Source: Candidatus Stahliibacteriota bacterium (GTDB taxonomy: Bacteria > Hydrothermota > Tepidihabitantia > B3-TA06). Taken from it: a stretch of DNA of 10,449 nucleotides. The stretch lies in the NCBI GenBank assembly GCA_030592225.1, contig JAUVJT010000064.1:1-10449 (forward strand), read 5' to 3'. Both the position numbers and the translations under genes were made by a program. How positions within the stretch are numbered: position 1 is the first letter of the stretch; each line of letters starts with the position of its first letter. Of this stretch, positions 1 through 7,234 are shown piece by piece. Under the pieces are notes generated by a model. It ran no database searches and was not told where the DNA came from. It saw nothing but the letters and a program-made list of their open reading frames with translations.

Positions 1-263
1 GCCACCCTGCGGGTAACGTCGTCGCAGGTAGGACCAAGTCCGCCGCAGGAGATGACAAAACCTGAACGTCTCAAGGATTCAGTGAGTACCTGTTTCAACT
101 CAGCGGGATCGTCAGTGCTAAAGGTCACCCGTGAGACTTTGATTCCTGCAGAAAGAAGGCTGCCTGCAAGGAAGGCCACGTTGGCGTCCCGCACCGCACC
201 GGCCAGGAGTTCGTCGCCGATGATTACAAGCTCGGCAAAGACCTTCTCAGATTCAATAGCCAT
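1..263 (-). CDS. cinA: CinA family protein, N-terminal MoaB/MogA-like domain (partial)
   Basis: Only the first 87 residues lie in the window; the gene runs off the left edge. The visible part is the start of the molybdopterin-binding-like (MoCF/MoaB) domain of the CinA (competence/damage-inducible) family. Residues about 11-21 read AELVIIGDELL, and residues about 71-84 carry the CGGLGPTCDDVTRR segment, matching the family signature GGLGPTxDDxT. CinA proteins are linked to NMN deamidase or ADP-ribose pyrophosphatase activity for NAD recycling; which activity this one has depends on C-terminal parts not visible here. The ATG at 263-261 lies inside the end of pgpA (11-bp overlap), suggesting translational coupling. 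A pgpA-cinA neighbourhood is common in bacteria, which supports the call. Confidence 0.87.
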   Translation of the reverse strand, partial: MAIESEKVFAELVIIGDELLAGAVRDANVAFLAGSLLSAGIKVSRVTFSTDDPAELKQVLTESLRRSGFVISCGGLGPTCDDVTRRV

Positions 264-765
264 AGATCAGAGGAATGGGAATCAACATGATGAGCCGGAG
301 GATGCCGTTGGTCACCAGACCTGCGGCCAGGTCGTCGGCCATCACCCCCCATCCGCCGGGCAGACGCTCAATAAGACGCAGGGGAGGCGGCTTGAAAATA
401 TCGAGAAGCCGAAAGATCACAAATGCTATGACGTAGATGATAATCAAGCTGAGCACGGGGGTGGACGAGGAGGACGGGGAGGAGGGCATCCAGACTACCG
501 CGACAAGCATGCCGCAGAACTCATCGAGGGTGATGCGGGGGTCATCGTGCTTCCACCCGTGCTGCCGGGCGCTGTAACTGCCCCAGACACCCAGGAGAAA
601 TAACGCGACTACCACCCCTGCCAGCACCCATGGATGAGGTCTGAGGAACCACGCTACGGGCAGGGCAAGCAGAGCGGCCATCGTACCCCCTCCCCTGGGA
701 ACGTAGCCCGTACCCATGACGGAAAGCACGAGCCGCAGCCATAAGCGAGGTTGAGAACTACTCAT
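253..765 (-). CDS. pgpA: Phosphatidylglycerophosphatase A
   Basis: Predicted membrane enzyme of about 170 residues that removes phosphate from phosphatidylglycerol phosphate to give phosphatidylglycerol. Family landmarks are visible: the glycine-rich N-terminal GTGYVPRGGGT region, the acidic DDPRITLDEFCGML motif, the FRLLDIFKPPPLRLIERL motif and the final GWGVMADDLAAG motif. Several hydrophobic segments lie between them. The usual PGT of the first motif reads GGT here. A Ser/Pro-rich stretch (PSSPSSSSTP) follows the acidic motif and looks like an extended loop. I chose the ATG at 765. The frame opens further upstream to a TTG at 783, but that codon lies inside a strong palindrome and would have a GGGAGG only 1 nt away. 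Its end overlaps the cinA start by 11 bp, so the two genes are probably co-translated. Confidence 0.9.
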   Translation of the reverse strand: MSSSQPRLWLRLVLSVMGTGYVPRGGGTMAALLALPVAWFLRPHPWVLAGVVVALFLLGVWGSYSARQHGWKHDDPRITLDEFCGMLVAVVWMPSSPSSSSTPVLSLIIIYVIAFVIFRLLDIFKPPPLRLIERLPGGWGVMADDLAAGLVTNGILRLIMLIPIPLIYGY

Positions 766-778
766 CTCACTACAATGA

Positions 779-807
779 CTCAAGCCTCCCTGGGTGGGAG
801 GCTTGAG
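779..807. repeat. Perfect 12-bp palindrome between secF and pgpA
   Basis: CTCAAGCCTCCC at 779-790 and its exact reverse complement at 796-807 flank a 5-nt loop (TGGGT). In the minus-strand transcript it would fold into a stable hairpin between the secF stop and the pgpA start. No T-run follows in either direction, so it is a poor intrinsic terminator; it could instead stabilise or attenuate the secF-pgpA mRNA. Its core (CCTCCC, 5 nt, GGGAGG) recurs in the palindromes downstream of hutU. Confidence 0.75.
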
Positions 808-858
808 CGCTAATCATCTTCACGATAACCCTTAACCGGGCTGGTTGAAACCCCGTTA

Positions 859-1797
859 TTACCTGTGTTTGCGTGCCGGTAAGATTCTCTCCAACTCGAC
901 CACTACCGGAGCCACGATGAATGAAGAAGAGTAGGTTCCTATGACGATTCCAATGGTCATGGTCATGGCAAAGGGAAAAATGGCGGTGCCCGATGCAAAA
1001 ATAGCCACCGACACTGACACGAACAACGTGGTAATTGACGTAACAATGGTTCGCGAAAGCGCGGAGTTTATACCGGTATCGACATTTACGGCAAGAGTCG
1101 CCCCGCGGCGCGTCTTCAAAAGCTCCTGGATGCGCTTGGAGATAACGATTGAGTCGTTCACCGAGTAACCGACGATGGTAAGCAACGCGGCGATAACGGT
1201 GATGTCGATGCGGATACCCAGAAGGGTGATAATGCCTATTGCTATCAATACGTCGTGGAACACGGCCAGTACCGTACCCACTCCGAAGCGGAAATCTATG
1301 CGTATCCAGATGTAGACGAGCACCAGAGCCAGCCCCAGGAGCAAGGCCAGAATGGCGTCCCACTGCAGTTCCTTGCCGAACGCTGCAGAGACCGTCTCCT
1401 CGCCGGTCAGGGTTACCTCCATACCCGGATTCCTTTCTTCCAGACGCTCGATGAGGATGCGGCTGAAGCTTTTTTGTTCGTCTTCCTCAATCAGCGCGGT
1501 CTTGGGAGGAACCTGTATCTGATAGGAGGTATTACCCGTGCTTACGTCCTGGATGCGGAAAATCTTGACGTCGGCCTCTCCCAGGTCGTCAAGAGCCGCT
1601 CTTATCTCATCGGTGGATACTTCCTCCGAAAAGGAAAGGCTGATTTTGGAGCCGCCCTCGAAATCAATACCGTAGTTAGGGCCGCCGTTCAGGAGCAAAA
1701 AGACAAGGGTCAGCGCAATGAGCACACCGGAAGCAATAAAGCCGATATGGCGAAACCGGCTGAAGGGGATGTGTGTTTCTTTAAGTATCTGCAGCAT
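859..1797 (-). CDS. secF: Protein translocase subunit SecF
   Basis: Inner-membrane subunit that works with SecD and SecYEG, using the proton-motive force to help pull preproteins through the membrane. The protein is 312 residues, normal for SecF. Visible landmarks are a first membrane segment (about 18-37), the GIDFEGG signature at about 43-49, a roughly 85-residue periplasmic domain, then five more hydrophobic segments with the SecF hallmark VGYSVNDSIVISKRI at about 209-223. Two ATG codons are adjacent (1800 and 1797). A GGAGG at 1807-1803 sits 2 nt from the first and 5 nt from the second, so the second is preferred. That ribosome-binding site begins within the secD stop codon, which points to tight coupling of secD and secF. 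Confidence 0.96.
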   Translation of the reverse strand: MLQILKETHIPFSRFRHIGFIASGVLIALTLVFLLLNGGPNYGIDFEGGSKISLSFSEEVSTDEIRAALDDLGEADVKIFRIQDVSTGNTSYQIQVPPKTALIEEDEQKSFSRILIERLEERNPGMEVTLTGEETVSAAFGKELQWDAILALLLGLALVLVYIWIRIDFRFGVGTVLAVFHDVLIAIGIITLLGIRIDITVIAALLTIVGYSVNDSIVISKRIQELLKTRRGATLAVNVDTGINSALSRTIVTSITTLFVSVSVAIFASGTAIFPFAMTMTIGIVIGTYSSSFIVAPVVVELERILPARKHR

Positions 1798-1806
1798 CAT
1801 CGCCTC

Positions 1807-3342
1807 CTAGATGTAGAGTTTGCGGTCGGGACGCTTGAACAGATACAGATCAAATAGTCCCTTGGCGAAGTAAACCGCGGTTATCATGTTTATAATCAAT
1901 CCGATAATGAGAGTGATAGCGAATCCGCGCACCGGCCCGGAGTTGAACATCGCAAGGACTATCGCGGCTATGATGGTGGTAATGTTGGCGTCTATGATTA
2001 TTTTCCATGCCTTGCTGTAGCCTGTTTCAACCGCCGATCGTGGAAACTTCCCGGCTCGCAGTTCCTCTCGTATTCGTTCGTAGATGAGCACGTTGGCATC
2101 CACCGCCATACCAATGGTAAGAGCAATACCGGCCAGACCGGGCAAGGTAAGCGTGGCTCTGAACCCGGCAAGTACGGCAAAAAGGCCGAACAGGTTAAAG
2201 ATAAGGGCGGCAACCGCCACCAGACCTGAACCGGTGTAGTAGATGATAAGAAACAGCACCACCGCGGCAAGGCCGATAAGGATGGCGATAACGCCGGCGC
2301 GTACGGAGTCACGCCCCAGGGTGGGGCTTACCGTGCGTTCCTGCACGATGCGCAGGGGAACCGGCAAGGCGCCGTGACGGATGAGTATGGCCAAATCGCG
2401 CATCTCATCGCCGACTCTATCCCGTCCGGTGATTGTGGCGGGAGAGCCGGGCGGAATGCGTTCTCTTATGACCGGCGCGGTTTTGACCACGCCGTCAAAG
2501 ACAATGGCCAGACGTTCGTCCACGTTGCTGCCGGTAACCTCGGCAAAGCGGGTCTGACCGCTGCGCTTGAGTTCCATTATGGTTACCCAGGTTCCCTGAT
2601 AGTTGGGATCGTTGCCCTGGTAAGGCTTGGCAGACGCATCCTTGATGTCGGCGCCGGTTATCTCAATCTTCTTCTTCACGATGAAGACCTTGCGTATGGT
2701 CCTGCCCTCCGCTTCCTCCTCCGGTCCAAAAAGAATCTCGGCATCCGATGGAACCACGGAGCGTGACTCTGCTGCAAGGTTTTTTAATTCCTTATAGTTG
2801 CGTTTCTCGACCGCGGCGTCGTTGCCTGCAGGTATAAGGTATCCGCTGAACGGCTGGCCCGAACCCAGCGAGTCGCCTAAAAGATGCGCGTCGATGTCTG
2901 AAAATATCTGCATGGTAGTGGTGGGATTAACGAGCAGCCTGAATTCAAGCAAACCTGTTTTGCCTATAACCTCAAGGGCTCGCTCCCTGTCCGCGATACC
3001 GGGAAGCTGTACCTGCATGCGGTTGTTGCCCAACCGCTGTATGTTGGGTTCAGCCACACCAAGATCGTCAACACGGTCGCGAATAATGCTGATGGCGTTA
3101 TCGGTTGCGCTAACGACCTCCTCGGGCAAGAAACCCCTGCCCGAGGTATCGGCCTCCAGCACGAGATGCATACCGCCCACAAGATCGAGTCCAAGATGAA
3201 GAGCTTTCTTCTCAAGCTCCATTCGCTCCGCTTCATCAAGATCAGTCGCCGTCCACAGCTTGACCGTAGGATACAGGAGAATACCTCCTATCACCATGGA
3301 CAGGATAAACAGAACCAACTTGGTCCACAAACTTCGCTTCAT
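1807..3342 (-). CDS. secD: Protein translocase subunit SecD
   Basis: Partner of SecF in the SecDF translocation motor of the cytoplasmic membrane. At 511 residues it is complete. One membrane segment lies at about 8-27, followed by the GLDLVGG signature at 51-57. A large periplasmic region of about 310 residues includes the P1-type domain (for example GNNRMQVQLPG). The C-terminal bundle of five hydrophobic segments runs from about 346 to 500, with the conserved GMAVDANVLIYERIREE at about 411-427; the Asp in this motif is essential for proton transport in studied homologues. The ATG at 3342 has an AGGAGG at 3352-3347, a good ribosome-binding site. It lies 37 bp downstream of pdxJ and directly upstream of secF, so all three are likely in one operon. 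Confidence 0.97.
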   Translation of the reverse strand: MKRSLWTKLVLFILSMVIGGILLYPTVKLWTATDLDEAERMELEKKALHLGLDLVGGMHLVLEADTSGRGFLPEEVVSATDNAISIIRDRVDDLGVAEPNIQRLGNNRMQVQLPGIADRERALEVIGKTGLLEFRLLVNPTTTMQIFSDIDAHLLGDSLGSGQPFSGYLIPAGNDAAVEKRNYKELKNLAAESRSVVPSDAEILFGPEEEAEGRTIRKVFIVKKKIEITGADIKDASAKPYQGNDPNYQGTWVTIMELKRSGQTRFAEVTGSNVDERLAIVFDGVVKTAPVIRERIPPGSPATITGRDRVGDEMRDLAILIRHGALPVPLRIVQERTVSPTLGRDSVRAGVIAILIGLAAVVLFLIIYYTGSGLVAVAALIFNLFGLFAVLAGFRATLTLPGLAGIALTIGMAVDANVLIYERIREELRAGKFPRSAVETGYSKAWKIIIDANITTIIAAIVLAMFNSGPVRGFAITLIIGLIINMITAVYFAKGLFDLYLFKRPDRKLYI

Positions 3343-3379
3343 CCAACCTCCTCGAGGGGTTTACGGGATTCTTTTTCCA

Positions 3380-4132
3380 TCAAATCTCCTTGCCCGTCAA
3401 AAGGGCCATCTCACTCACTGCTTGCCTCATCCCCACTTCAAGAGCACGCGCCACAATGGCAAATCCAATTGAGACTCCTGCAATTTCTTCTATCTGCATG
3501 AGCGCAGAGACGTTGTCATAGTCCAACGCGTGACCGACGTGGGCTTCCATACCGAGCGAGTTAACGAACCGCGCCGTCTTGCCGAACAGTTCGATATATT
3601 CTGCGACATCATCTGGATTTGCAGCAAACGCCAGAGCATAGTGATCGGTGTTGAACTCAACCCGTTTTGCACCCAGCCGGGCGGCAAGCTCGATCATCTC
3701 TTCCTCGGCCTCGATGAAGAACGAAAGCCTGATACCAGCGCCGGTGATGCGCTCGGCATGGGGTTTAACGTCATCGAACCGTGAACGCAGGTTCAGCCCG
3801 CCCTGGGTGGTGACCTCCTCAGGCCGCTCAGGTACGAGGCTTATCTGGTGCGGGGCGATGGGCAGAACTGCCGCAATCATCTCATCAGTGGCCGCCATCT
3901 CCACGTTCAGCTCGCCTGCAATGGCGTCCTTGAGACGCCTGACGTCCTCATCCTGAATGTGCCTGCGGTCGGAACGCAAATGGCAGGTAATGCCGTCCGC
4001 ACCTGCCTGCTCGGCAATCAGGGCAAATTTCACAGGATCAGGAAACAGCTCCTTACGCGCCTGACGCAGGGTTGCCACATGATCCACATTGACACTTAAT
4101 TCACGAAATTGTTCGTGCAATAGCTCTTGCAT
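3380..4132 (-). CDS. pdxJ: Pyridoxine 5'-phosphate synthase
   Basis: Last step of the DXP-dependent vitamin B6 route: joins 1-deoxy-D-xylulose 5-phosphate and 3-amino-2-oxopropyl phosphate to pyridoxine 5'-phosphate in the cytosol. The protein has 250 residues and follows the family closely: LSVNVDHVATLRQAR (12-26), GITCHLRSDRRHI (47-59) and LNVEMA (75-80). By recalled alignment with the E. coli enzyme, the catalytic residues map to His51, Glu78, Glu159 and His201, and all are present. One deviation stands out: the late IGHAI segment that contacts phosphate in E. coli reads IGFAI (Phe224). The N-terminus has a few extra residues, and no Shine-Dalgarno precedes the ATG. Instead a -10 box ends 7 nt upstream, so translation may be leaderless. 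It is probably the first gene of a pdxJ-secD-secF operon. Confidence 0.95.
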   Translation of the reverse strand: MQELLHEQFRELSVNVDHVATLRQARKELFPDPVKFALIAEQAGADGITCHLRSDRRHIQDEDVRRLKDAIAGELNVEMAATDEMIAAVLPIAPHQISLVPERPEEVTTQGGLNLRSRFDDVKPHAERITGAGIRLSFFIEAEEEMIELAARLGAKRVEFNTDHYALAFAANPDDVAEYIELFGKTARFVNSLGMEAHVGHALDYDNVSALMQIEEIAGVSIGFAIVARALEVGMRQAVSEMALLTGKEI

Positions 4133-4139
4133 AAGCGGA

Positions 4140-4168
4140 AGGATACTTGCAAAACGCCGCTATGTCAA
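4140..4168 (-). promoter_or_regulatory. pdxJ promoter, probably leaderless
   Basis: On the minus strand a consensus -35 TTGACA (4168-4163), a 17-bp spacer and a -10-like TATCCT (4145-4140) stand just before the pdxJ ATG at 4132. The 7-nt gap places the expected transcription start at or about 1 nt before the start codon. A second TTGACA lies 16 bp further upstream at 4184-4179, forming a direct repeat. Confidence 0.6.
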
Positions 4169-4216
4169 GATGAGCCGATGTCAAAATTCAGTATGTGAGG
4201 GTAGTATTCCGGGCTG

Positions 4217-4999
4217 TCAACCGGTCTTCCGGGCGAGCAGGCCGCAGGAAAGCACTGTCCAATGAAACAGCCTCTTGCGGCGCAGGCGCTCGGCGGCACG
4301 GGAGAAAGCCGAGTCCACCGAGATTTTCGGGTACATGGGCAGCTTGATGCCCACTTTCTTGAACGCGATGCGCAGCGCACGGTAGAACATACCGGGCCGT
4401 GCCCAGTCGCCATAGGCGTAGACCGGCTCGAAACCGGTACGTTCAAGAGTACGGGCCAGCGAGGCGGGCGTAAACTGACGCTCCCAGCCCGCGAACCAGC
4501 GACCCAGCGACATCTGCACGTGCTTGCCGATGGTGTAGACGTGGAAGGTCTGGGGCACGTCAACCACTATCAGGCCGCCCTTGCACAGAAGGCGGCGGTT
4601 GGCTTTGAGCAGAGGGAATGGCGAGCGGAAGTGCTCCAGAAGTCCCTGGTGAAACAGAAGGTCGAAGCTTTCTGCGCTCAATCCTGGATTAAGCGCGTCG
4701 GCAAGAACGTACTTCAGGCGTGATTGAGTTTTCTTGTCCGCTTTTTTTGCAAACTTGCGAGCAAGTTCGAGACTCCGCTCCGAGATATCGAGGATGGTTA
4801 CTTCGGCTCCGCGCCGGGCCAACTCGATGCTGGTACGTCCCGTGCCCGCCCCTATCTCGATTATCTTTAAGCCCCCCACATCGGGTACGACTCGTGCAAT
4901 CTCCGAGGCAATGTCGGTCACCGGCGGGTAGACATCCAGGTCCATCCTCTCAGCCCACACCTTGTCCCATATAGCAGCTTTCGTAGGATCGTATCTCAT
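4217..4999 (-). CDS. Class I SAM-dependent methyltransferase
   Basis: Predicted soluble enzyme of 260 residues that transfers a methyl group from S-adenosylmethionine; the acceptor is not evident. Rossmann-fold landmarks are visible: motif I IIEIGAGTG at 46-54, an acidic residue ending strand 2 (ILDIS, Asp71), an LADAL segment with Asp101, and SFDLLFHQGLLEHF (111-124), the motif IV region typical of UbiE/Methyltransf_11-like enzymes. LLCKGGLIVVDVPQ (137-150) follows. The basic C-terminal part (about 200-245) is not recognised and may bind an acceptor or membrane. It reads toward pdxJ with an 84-nt gap that holds pdxJ's own promoter. Its own promoter (5035-5008) ends 8 nt before the ATG, so the message is probably leaderless or nearly so. 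Candidate acceptors are quinones, lipids or small metabolites, but nothing here decides. Confidence 0.88.
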   Translation of the reverse strand: MRYDPTKAAIWDKVWAERMDLDVYPPVTDIASEIARVVPDVGGLKIIEIGAGTGRTSIELARRGAEVTILDISERSLELARKFAKKADKKTQSRLKYVLADALNPGLSAESFDLLFHQGLLEHFRSPFPLLKANRRLLCKGGLIVVDVPQTFHVYTIGKHVQMSLGRWFAGWERQFTPASLARTLERTGFEPVYAYGDWARPGMFYRALRIAFKKVGIKLPMYPKISVDSAFSRAAERLRRKRLFHWTVLSCGLLARKTG

Positions 5000-5007
5000 A
5001 AGTGCTG

Positions 5008-5035
5008 ATTATGCAGAATGGATGAGCGATGTCAA
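5008..5035 (-). promoter_or_regulatory. Promoter of the SAM methyltransferase gene
   Basis: Minus-strand TTGACA (5035-5030), a 16-bp spacer and CATAAT (5013-5008) match the sigma-70 consensus at 11 of 12 positions. Only 8 nt separate the -10 box from the ATG at 4999, so the expected start site lies within about 2 nt of the start codon. There is no room for a Shine-Dalgarno. Confidence 0.7.
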
Positions 5036-5069
5036 GGGGATTGGGTAAGGGAGCATTCGTCAATCTTCT

Positions 5070-5098
5070 ATTACACTCGTCACGAACCCGGCTACACT
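5070..5098 (+). promoter_or_regulatory. Candidate leaderless promoter for the 5104 winged-helix gene
   Basis: ATTACA (5070-5075, 4 of 6 to the -35 consensus), a 17-bp spacer and TACACT (5093-5098, fits TAnnnT) precede the ATG at 5104 by 5 nt. No Shine-Dalgarno is seen. The -35 match is modest; the position agrees with the other leaderless promoters in this window. Confidence 0.45.
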
Positions 5099-5103
5099 TG
5101 GTT

Positions 5104-5457
5104 ATGAGCGATTTCACAGCAGAGGTAACACTTGCCCTGACCGAGCCGCAAAGGCGTGTGCTCGATACGCTACAGTTCCGTTGGGACGTTTTGGCCGTAA
5201 AAAGAATACACAAGAGAACGAAAGGTAAGGTATCTGTAAAGACCATCCGCCGCGCACTGGCAAAGCTGGTTGACATGGGGATTATTGAACGCCTGCCTGC
5301 TGAAAGAAAGGGGCGAGGCTACTCAAACCTGTATAGATTGGCGTCCAGCAAGGATAAGGAAGAGGTAAGGGAGAAGGAGATAAGGGAGAAGGACGACCCC
5401 CTGGCCGAACTCAATGACATGCTTACCAGACTCAAAAAGACGAACCCCACGAAGTGA
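5104..5457 (+). CDS. Small winged-helix DNA-binding protein
   Basis: Hypothetical regulator of 117 residues. The core resembles a winged helix-turn-helix: LTEPQRRVLDTL (12-23) as the first helix, VSVKTIRRALAKLVDMGIIERL (43-64) as helix-turn-recognition helix and first strand, then a basic wing (ERKGRGYSNLYRL, 67-79). The C-terminus (80-117) is highly charged, probably helical, and encoded partly by a short repeated TAAGGGAGAAGGA unit. I recognise no specific family, and the DNA target is unknown. The frame stays open upstream to an ATG at 5029, but that adds an unremarkable 25 residues without a good ribosome-binding site. The ATG at 5104 starts the domain and has a -10-like box 5 nt upstream. 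It is divergent from the SAM methyltransferase gene and could regulate it; this is inference. Confidence 0.7.
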   Translation: MSDFTAEVTLALTEPQRRVLDTLQFRWDVLAVKRIHKRTKGKVSVKTIRRALAKLVDMGIIERLPAERKGRGYSNLYRLASSKDKEEVREKEIREKDDPLAELNDMLTRLKKTNPTK

Positions 5458-5566
5458 AGACTATGCTAACTGCAGAATGACGCCTGCGAAGTTTTGGAAG
5501 GGTGAAAAGGGATAGGCCCGCCGAGGGATTAAGGGAAGGAAGTCAAGGTGACCAAAACCCGTAACT

Positions 5567-6301
5567 CTAATCTCCCTTCAGATGTTTTCCTATTAGTTCT
5601 TTAACGTATGACGGAATCTCAACGTCCATTTCTTGGGCCATCTCTTTTAATCTCTCGTACACCTCGACTTCTTCTTCTTCCCAAATAATATCGGCTCGTC
5701 TAATTTCCCGCAATGCGATGTGGGTGTAATTACGTGGATTACCCCAATAACACTTCATACAAATAGCTGAAGATTTGTCACTTAGCCGATTGGCACAATG
5801 TTCGCAAGACCAAGATTTTGCCCGATTACATGATCCGCAGACAAGCATATAATCTTTGGCCTCTACAACCTTATTATCCCCTGCTATTTCATAAGGAACT
5901 TTATGGTCAATTTGCAAATAGCGAAAGTCGAAATCTCCATTACATATCGCACATCTCCCTTCGGCATCCTCATAAAGCCCTTGCTTGAGCTTCTTAGGAA
6001 GTACCCTTCGCCCTTTTAGTTTGCCCTTTTTTATTTTTGATAAATCTCCAAATCTATAAGCAGCGATTGTACGGCCATCTGAGGATTTTACGGGAAATGT
6101 CTCTAAAGGAATACCTGCCTCACGCACATCTCTTGCGGCGCGCGGCGGGTGATTGTACCTATATTCCTTTTCCAAATCTTCTGTAGTAATACTACCATGC
6201 TTAATAATATGTTCGATGACGATTCGAGCACGTTTGTTCTTTATGGACTTTAAAATCCTAAGTATTGCTTTCGGGATAGGTTTGCTTTTAGTATTCGACA
6301 C
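5567..6301 (-). CDS. HNH endonuclease, probable type II restriction enzyme
   Basis: Predicted DNA-cutting partner of the adjacent adenine methyltransferase. With a GTG start at 6301 it has 244 residues. The N-terminal part (about 25-88) looks like a winged helix (ARIVIEHIIKHGSITTEDLEKEY, then RTIAAYRFGD). The HNH core follows: CAIC (117-120), QIDHKVPYE with the catalytic-type His133, and CGSCNRAKSW (155-164) with Asn159. The third His is replaced by Asn. A second zinc-ribbon-like cluster CEHC...CMKC (166-169, 181-184) comes directly after. The C-terminus is acidic and helical. The start is uncertain: GTG 6301 overlaps the methyltransferase end by 14 bp and fits translational coupling, while a TTG at 6337 in the same frame would add 12 residues. 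No ATG is available. It is AT-rich compared with its neighbours, suggesting horizontal transfer. Specificity is not predictable. Confidence 0.82.
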   Translation of the reverse strand: MSNTKSKPIPKAILRILKSIKNKRARIVIEHIIKHGSITTEDLEKEYRYNHPPRAARDVREAGIPLETFPVKSSDGRTIAAYRFGDLSKIKKGKLKGRRVLPKKLKQGLYEDAEGRCAICNGDFDFRYLQIDHKVPYEIAGDNKVVEAKDYMLVCGSCNRAKSWSCEHCANRLSDKSSAICMKCYWGNPRNYTHIALREIRRADIIWEEEEVEVYERLKEMAQEMDVEIPSYVKELIGKHLKGD

Positions 6302-7217
6302 AAGAATCCGTAAACAACTTGGCAGGCTTACCTGCAAACGAGTAAATCTTAGGAAGTTTACTTATGGGAATATCCAAGTTTCCTAGCAATGCTTCAGAAA
6401 GATATAGAGATTCGTAGGTTATTTTGCTCTCACCTAAAAGCGTAGATTGCGTTGATCTCCCGGCATTAATTTCAATCTTACGTCCTATATCAGGTGGTAA
6501 ATCTTTTCCGTATTTGTTATGTCCCCTTCTGCCATCATAACTAACAATAAACCATATATCATCTTGAACCAATATTCGTAATTGTTCAACAAACTCATCA
6601 AAATCAACCGCTCTATAGTATCTAGTATCTCTTCCGTTACAAACACCTTGATAAGGAGGATCCATATACACCAAATCCCCTTGAGAAACATTTGCGAGTA
6701 CTTCCTTATAGTCTTTACTCGTTATTTCAATTTTACCTTTCAACAAAGCAGATACCGCTAAGACGTCATCTCTCATATTCTGAGGCTCTCTTCCTTTTCT
6801 TCTATTATCTGGGCTTTGATTAAATTCTCCCTTGGAATTATATCTCACTGAAGCTTTAACACATCTAGCCAAAAGATATAAGAAATAATCCGCCCTCTTA
6901 GTTTTATTGAACTGATTCCGAACAAAATCATAAAAGTCCCTCTCTTGTCCTTTTTGTTCTTTCCATAATCTTTCGTAGCTGTCAGCTATTGAAGTAGGAT
7001 TGTTTATGATTTCAGTCCATAAATCCATGAGAGGTCTGTTAATATCATTCAGATGGAATCGAGAAGCTTTACCACGTGCAGCAACAGCGACAGATACTGC
7101 CGCCGATCCCGCGAAAGGTTCTACTACGGTATTAATCTTGGTTGGGAAAAAAGCCAATATAGCCCTTGCGATGTTCCTTTTACTTCCTTGGTAAGGTATT
7201 GGTTGAGGCATCTTCAT
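6288..7217 (-). CDS. D12-class adenine-N6 DNA methyltransferase (restriction-modification)
   Basis: DNA-modifying enzyme of 309 residues that would methylate adenine in a short site and protect it from the HNH nuclease encoded next. Motif order fits the alpha (Dam/DpnM, MethyltransfD12) group: motif X PYQGSKRNIA (8-17), motif I VEPFAGSAAVS (32-42), LNDIN (56-60), a target-recognition stretch (about 85-165), motif IV DPPY (186-189) and SYDGR (226-230). Two starts are possible. The ATG at 7232 is only 2 nt from the -10 box of a strong promoter and would not be inside the message. The ATG at 7217 has GGAG at 7226-7223, 5 nt upstream, and is preferred. It is the first gene of a two-gene unit, so methylase is made before nuclease. 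Low GC relative to flanking genes suggests acquisition. Confidence 0.92.
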   Translation of the reverse strand: MKMPQPIPYQGSKRNIARAILAFFPTKINTVVEPFAGSAAVSVAVAARGKASRFHLNDINRPLMDLWTEIINNPTSIADSYERLWKEQKGQERDFYDFVRNQFNKTKRADYFLYLLARCVKASVRYNSKGEFNQSPDNRRKGREPQNMRDDVLAVSALLKGKIEITSKDYKEVLANVSQGDLVYMDPPYQGVCNGRDTRYYRAVDFDEFVEQLRILVQDDIWFIVSYDGRRGHNKYGKDLPPDIGRKIEINAGRSTQSTLLGESKITYESLYLSEALLGNLDIPISKLPKIYSFAGKPAKLFTDSCVEY

Positions 7218-7234
7218 TGTATCTCCATCCATTC

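Noticed and set aside
52..603. Plus-strand open frame of 183 codons
   Set aside because: It lies antisense to cinA and pgpA, whose family motifs are clear; the translation is Gly/His-rich low complexity without a domain.
779..807. Intrinsic terminator between secF and pgpA
   Set aside because: The stem is strong, but no T-run follows on either strand, so it is recorded as a palindrome only.
770..1363. Minus-strand open frame of 197 codons
   Set aside because: Another frame of secF rich in Arg/His, a typical shadow frame.
1255..1857. Plus-strand open frame of 200 codons
   Set aside because: Antisense to secF, which matches its family along its full length; no recognisable domain or ribosome-binding site.
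5029..5103. N-terminal extension of the winged-helix protein from the ATG at 5029
   Set aside because: The added 25 residues fall outside the predicted fold and overlap the divergent methyltransferase promoter; no good ribosome-binding site, while the ATG at 5104 has a promoter at leaderless distance.
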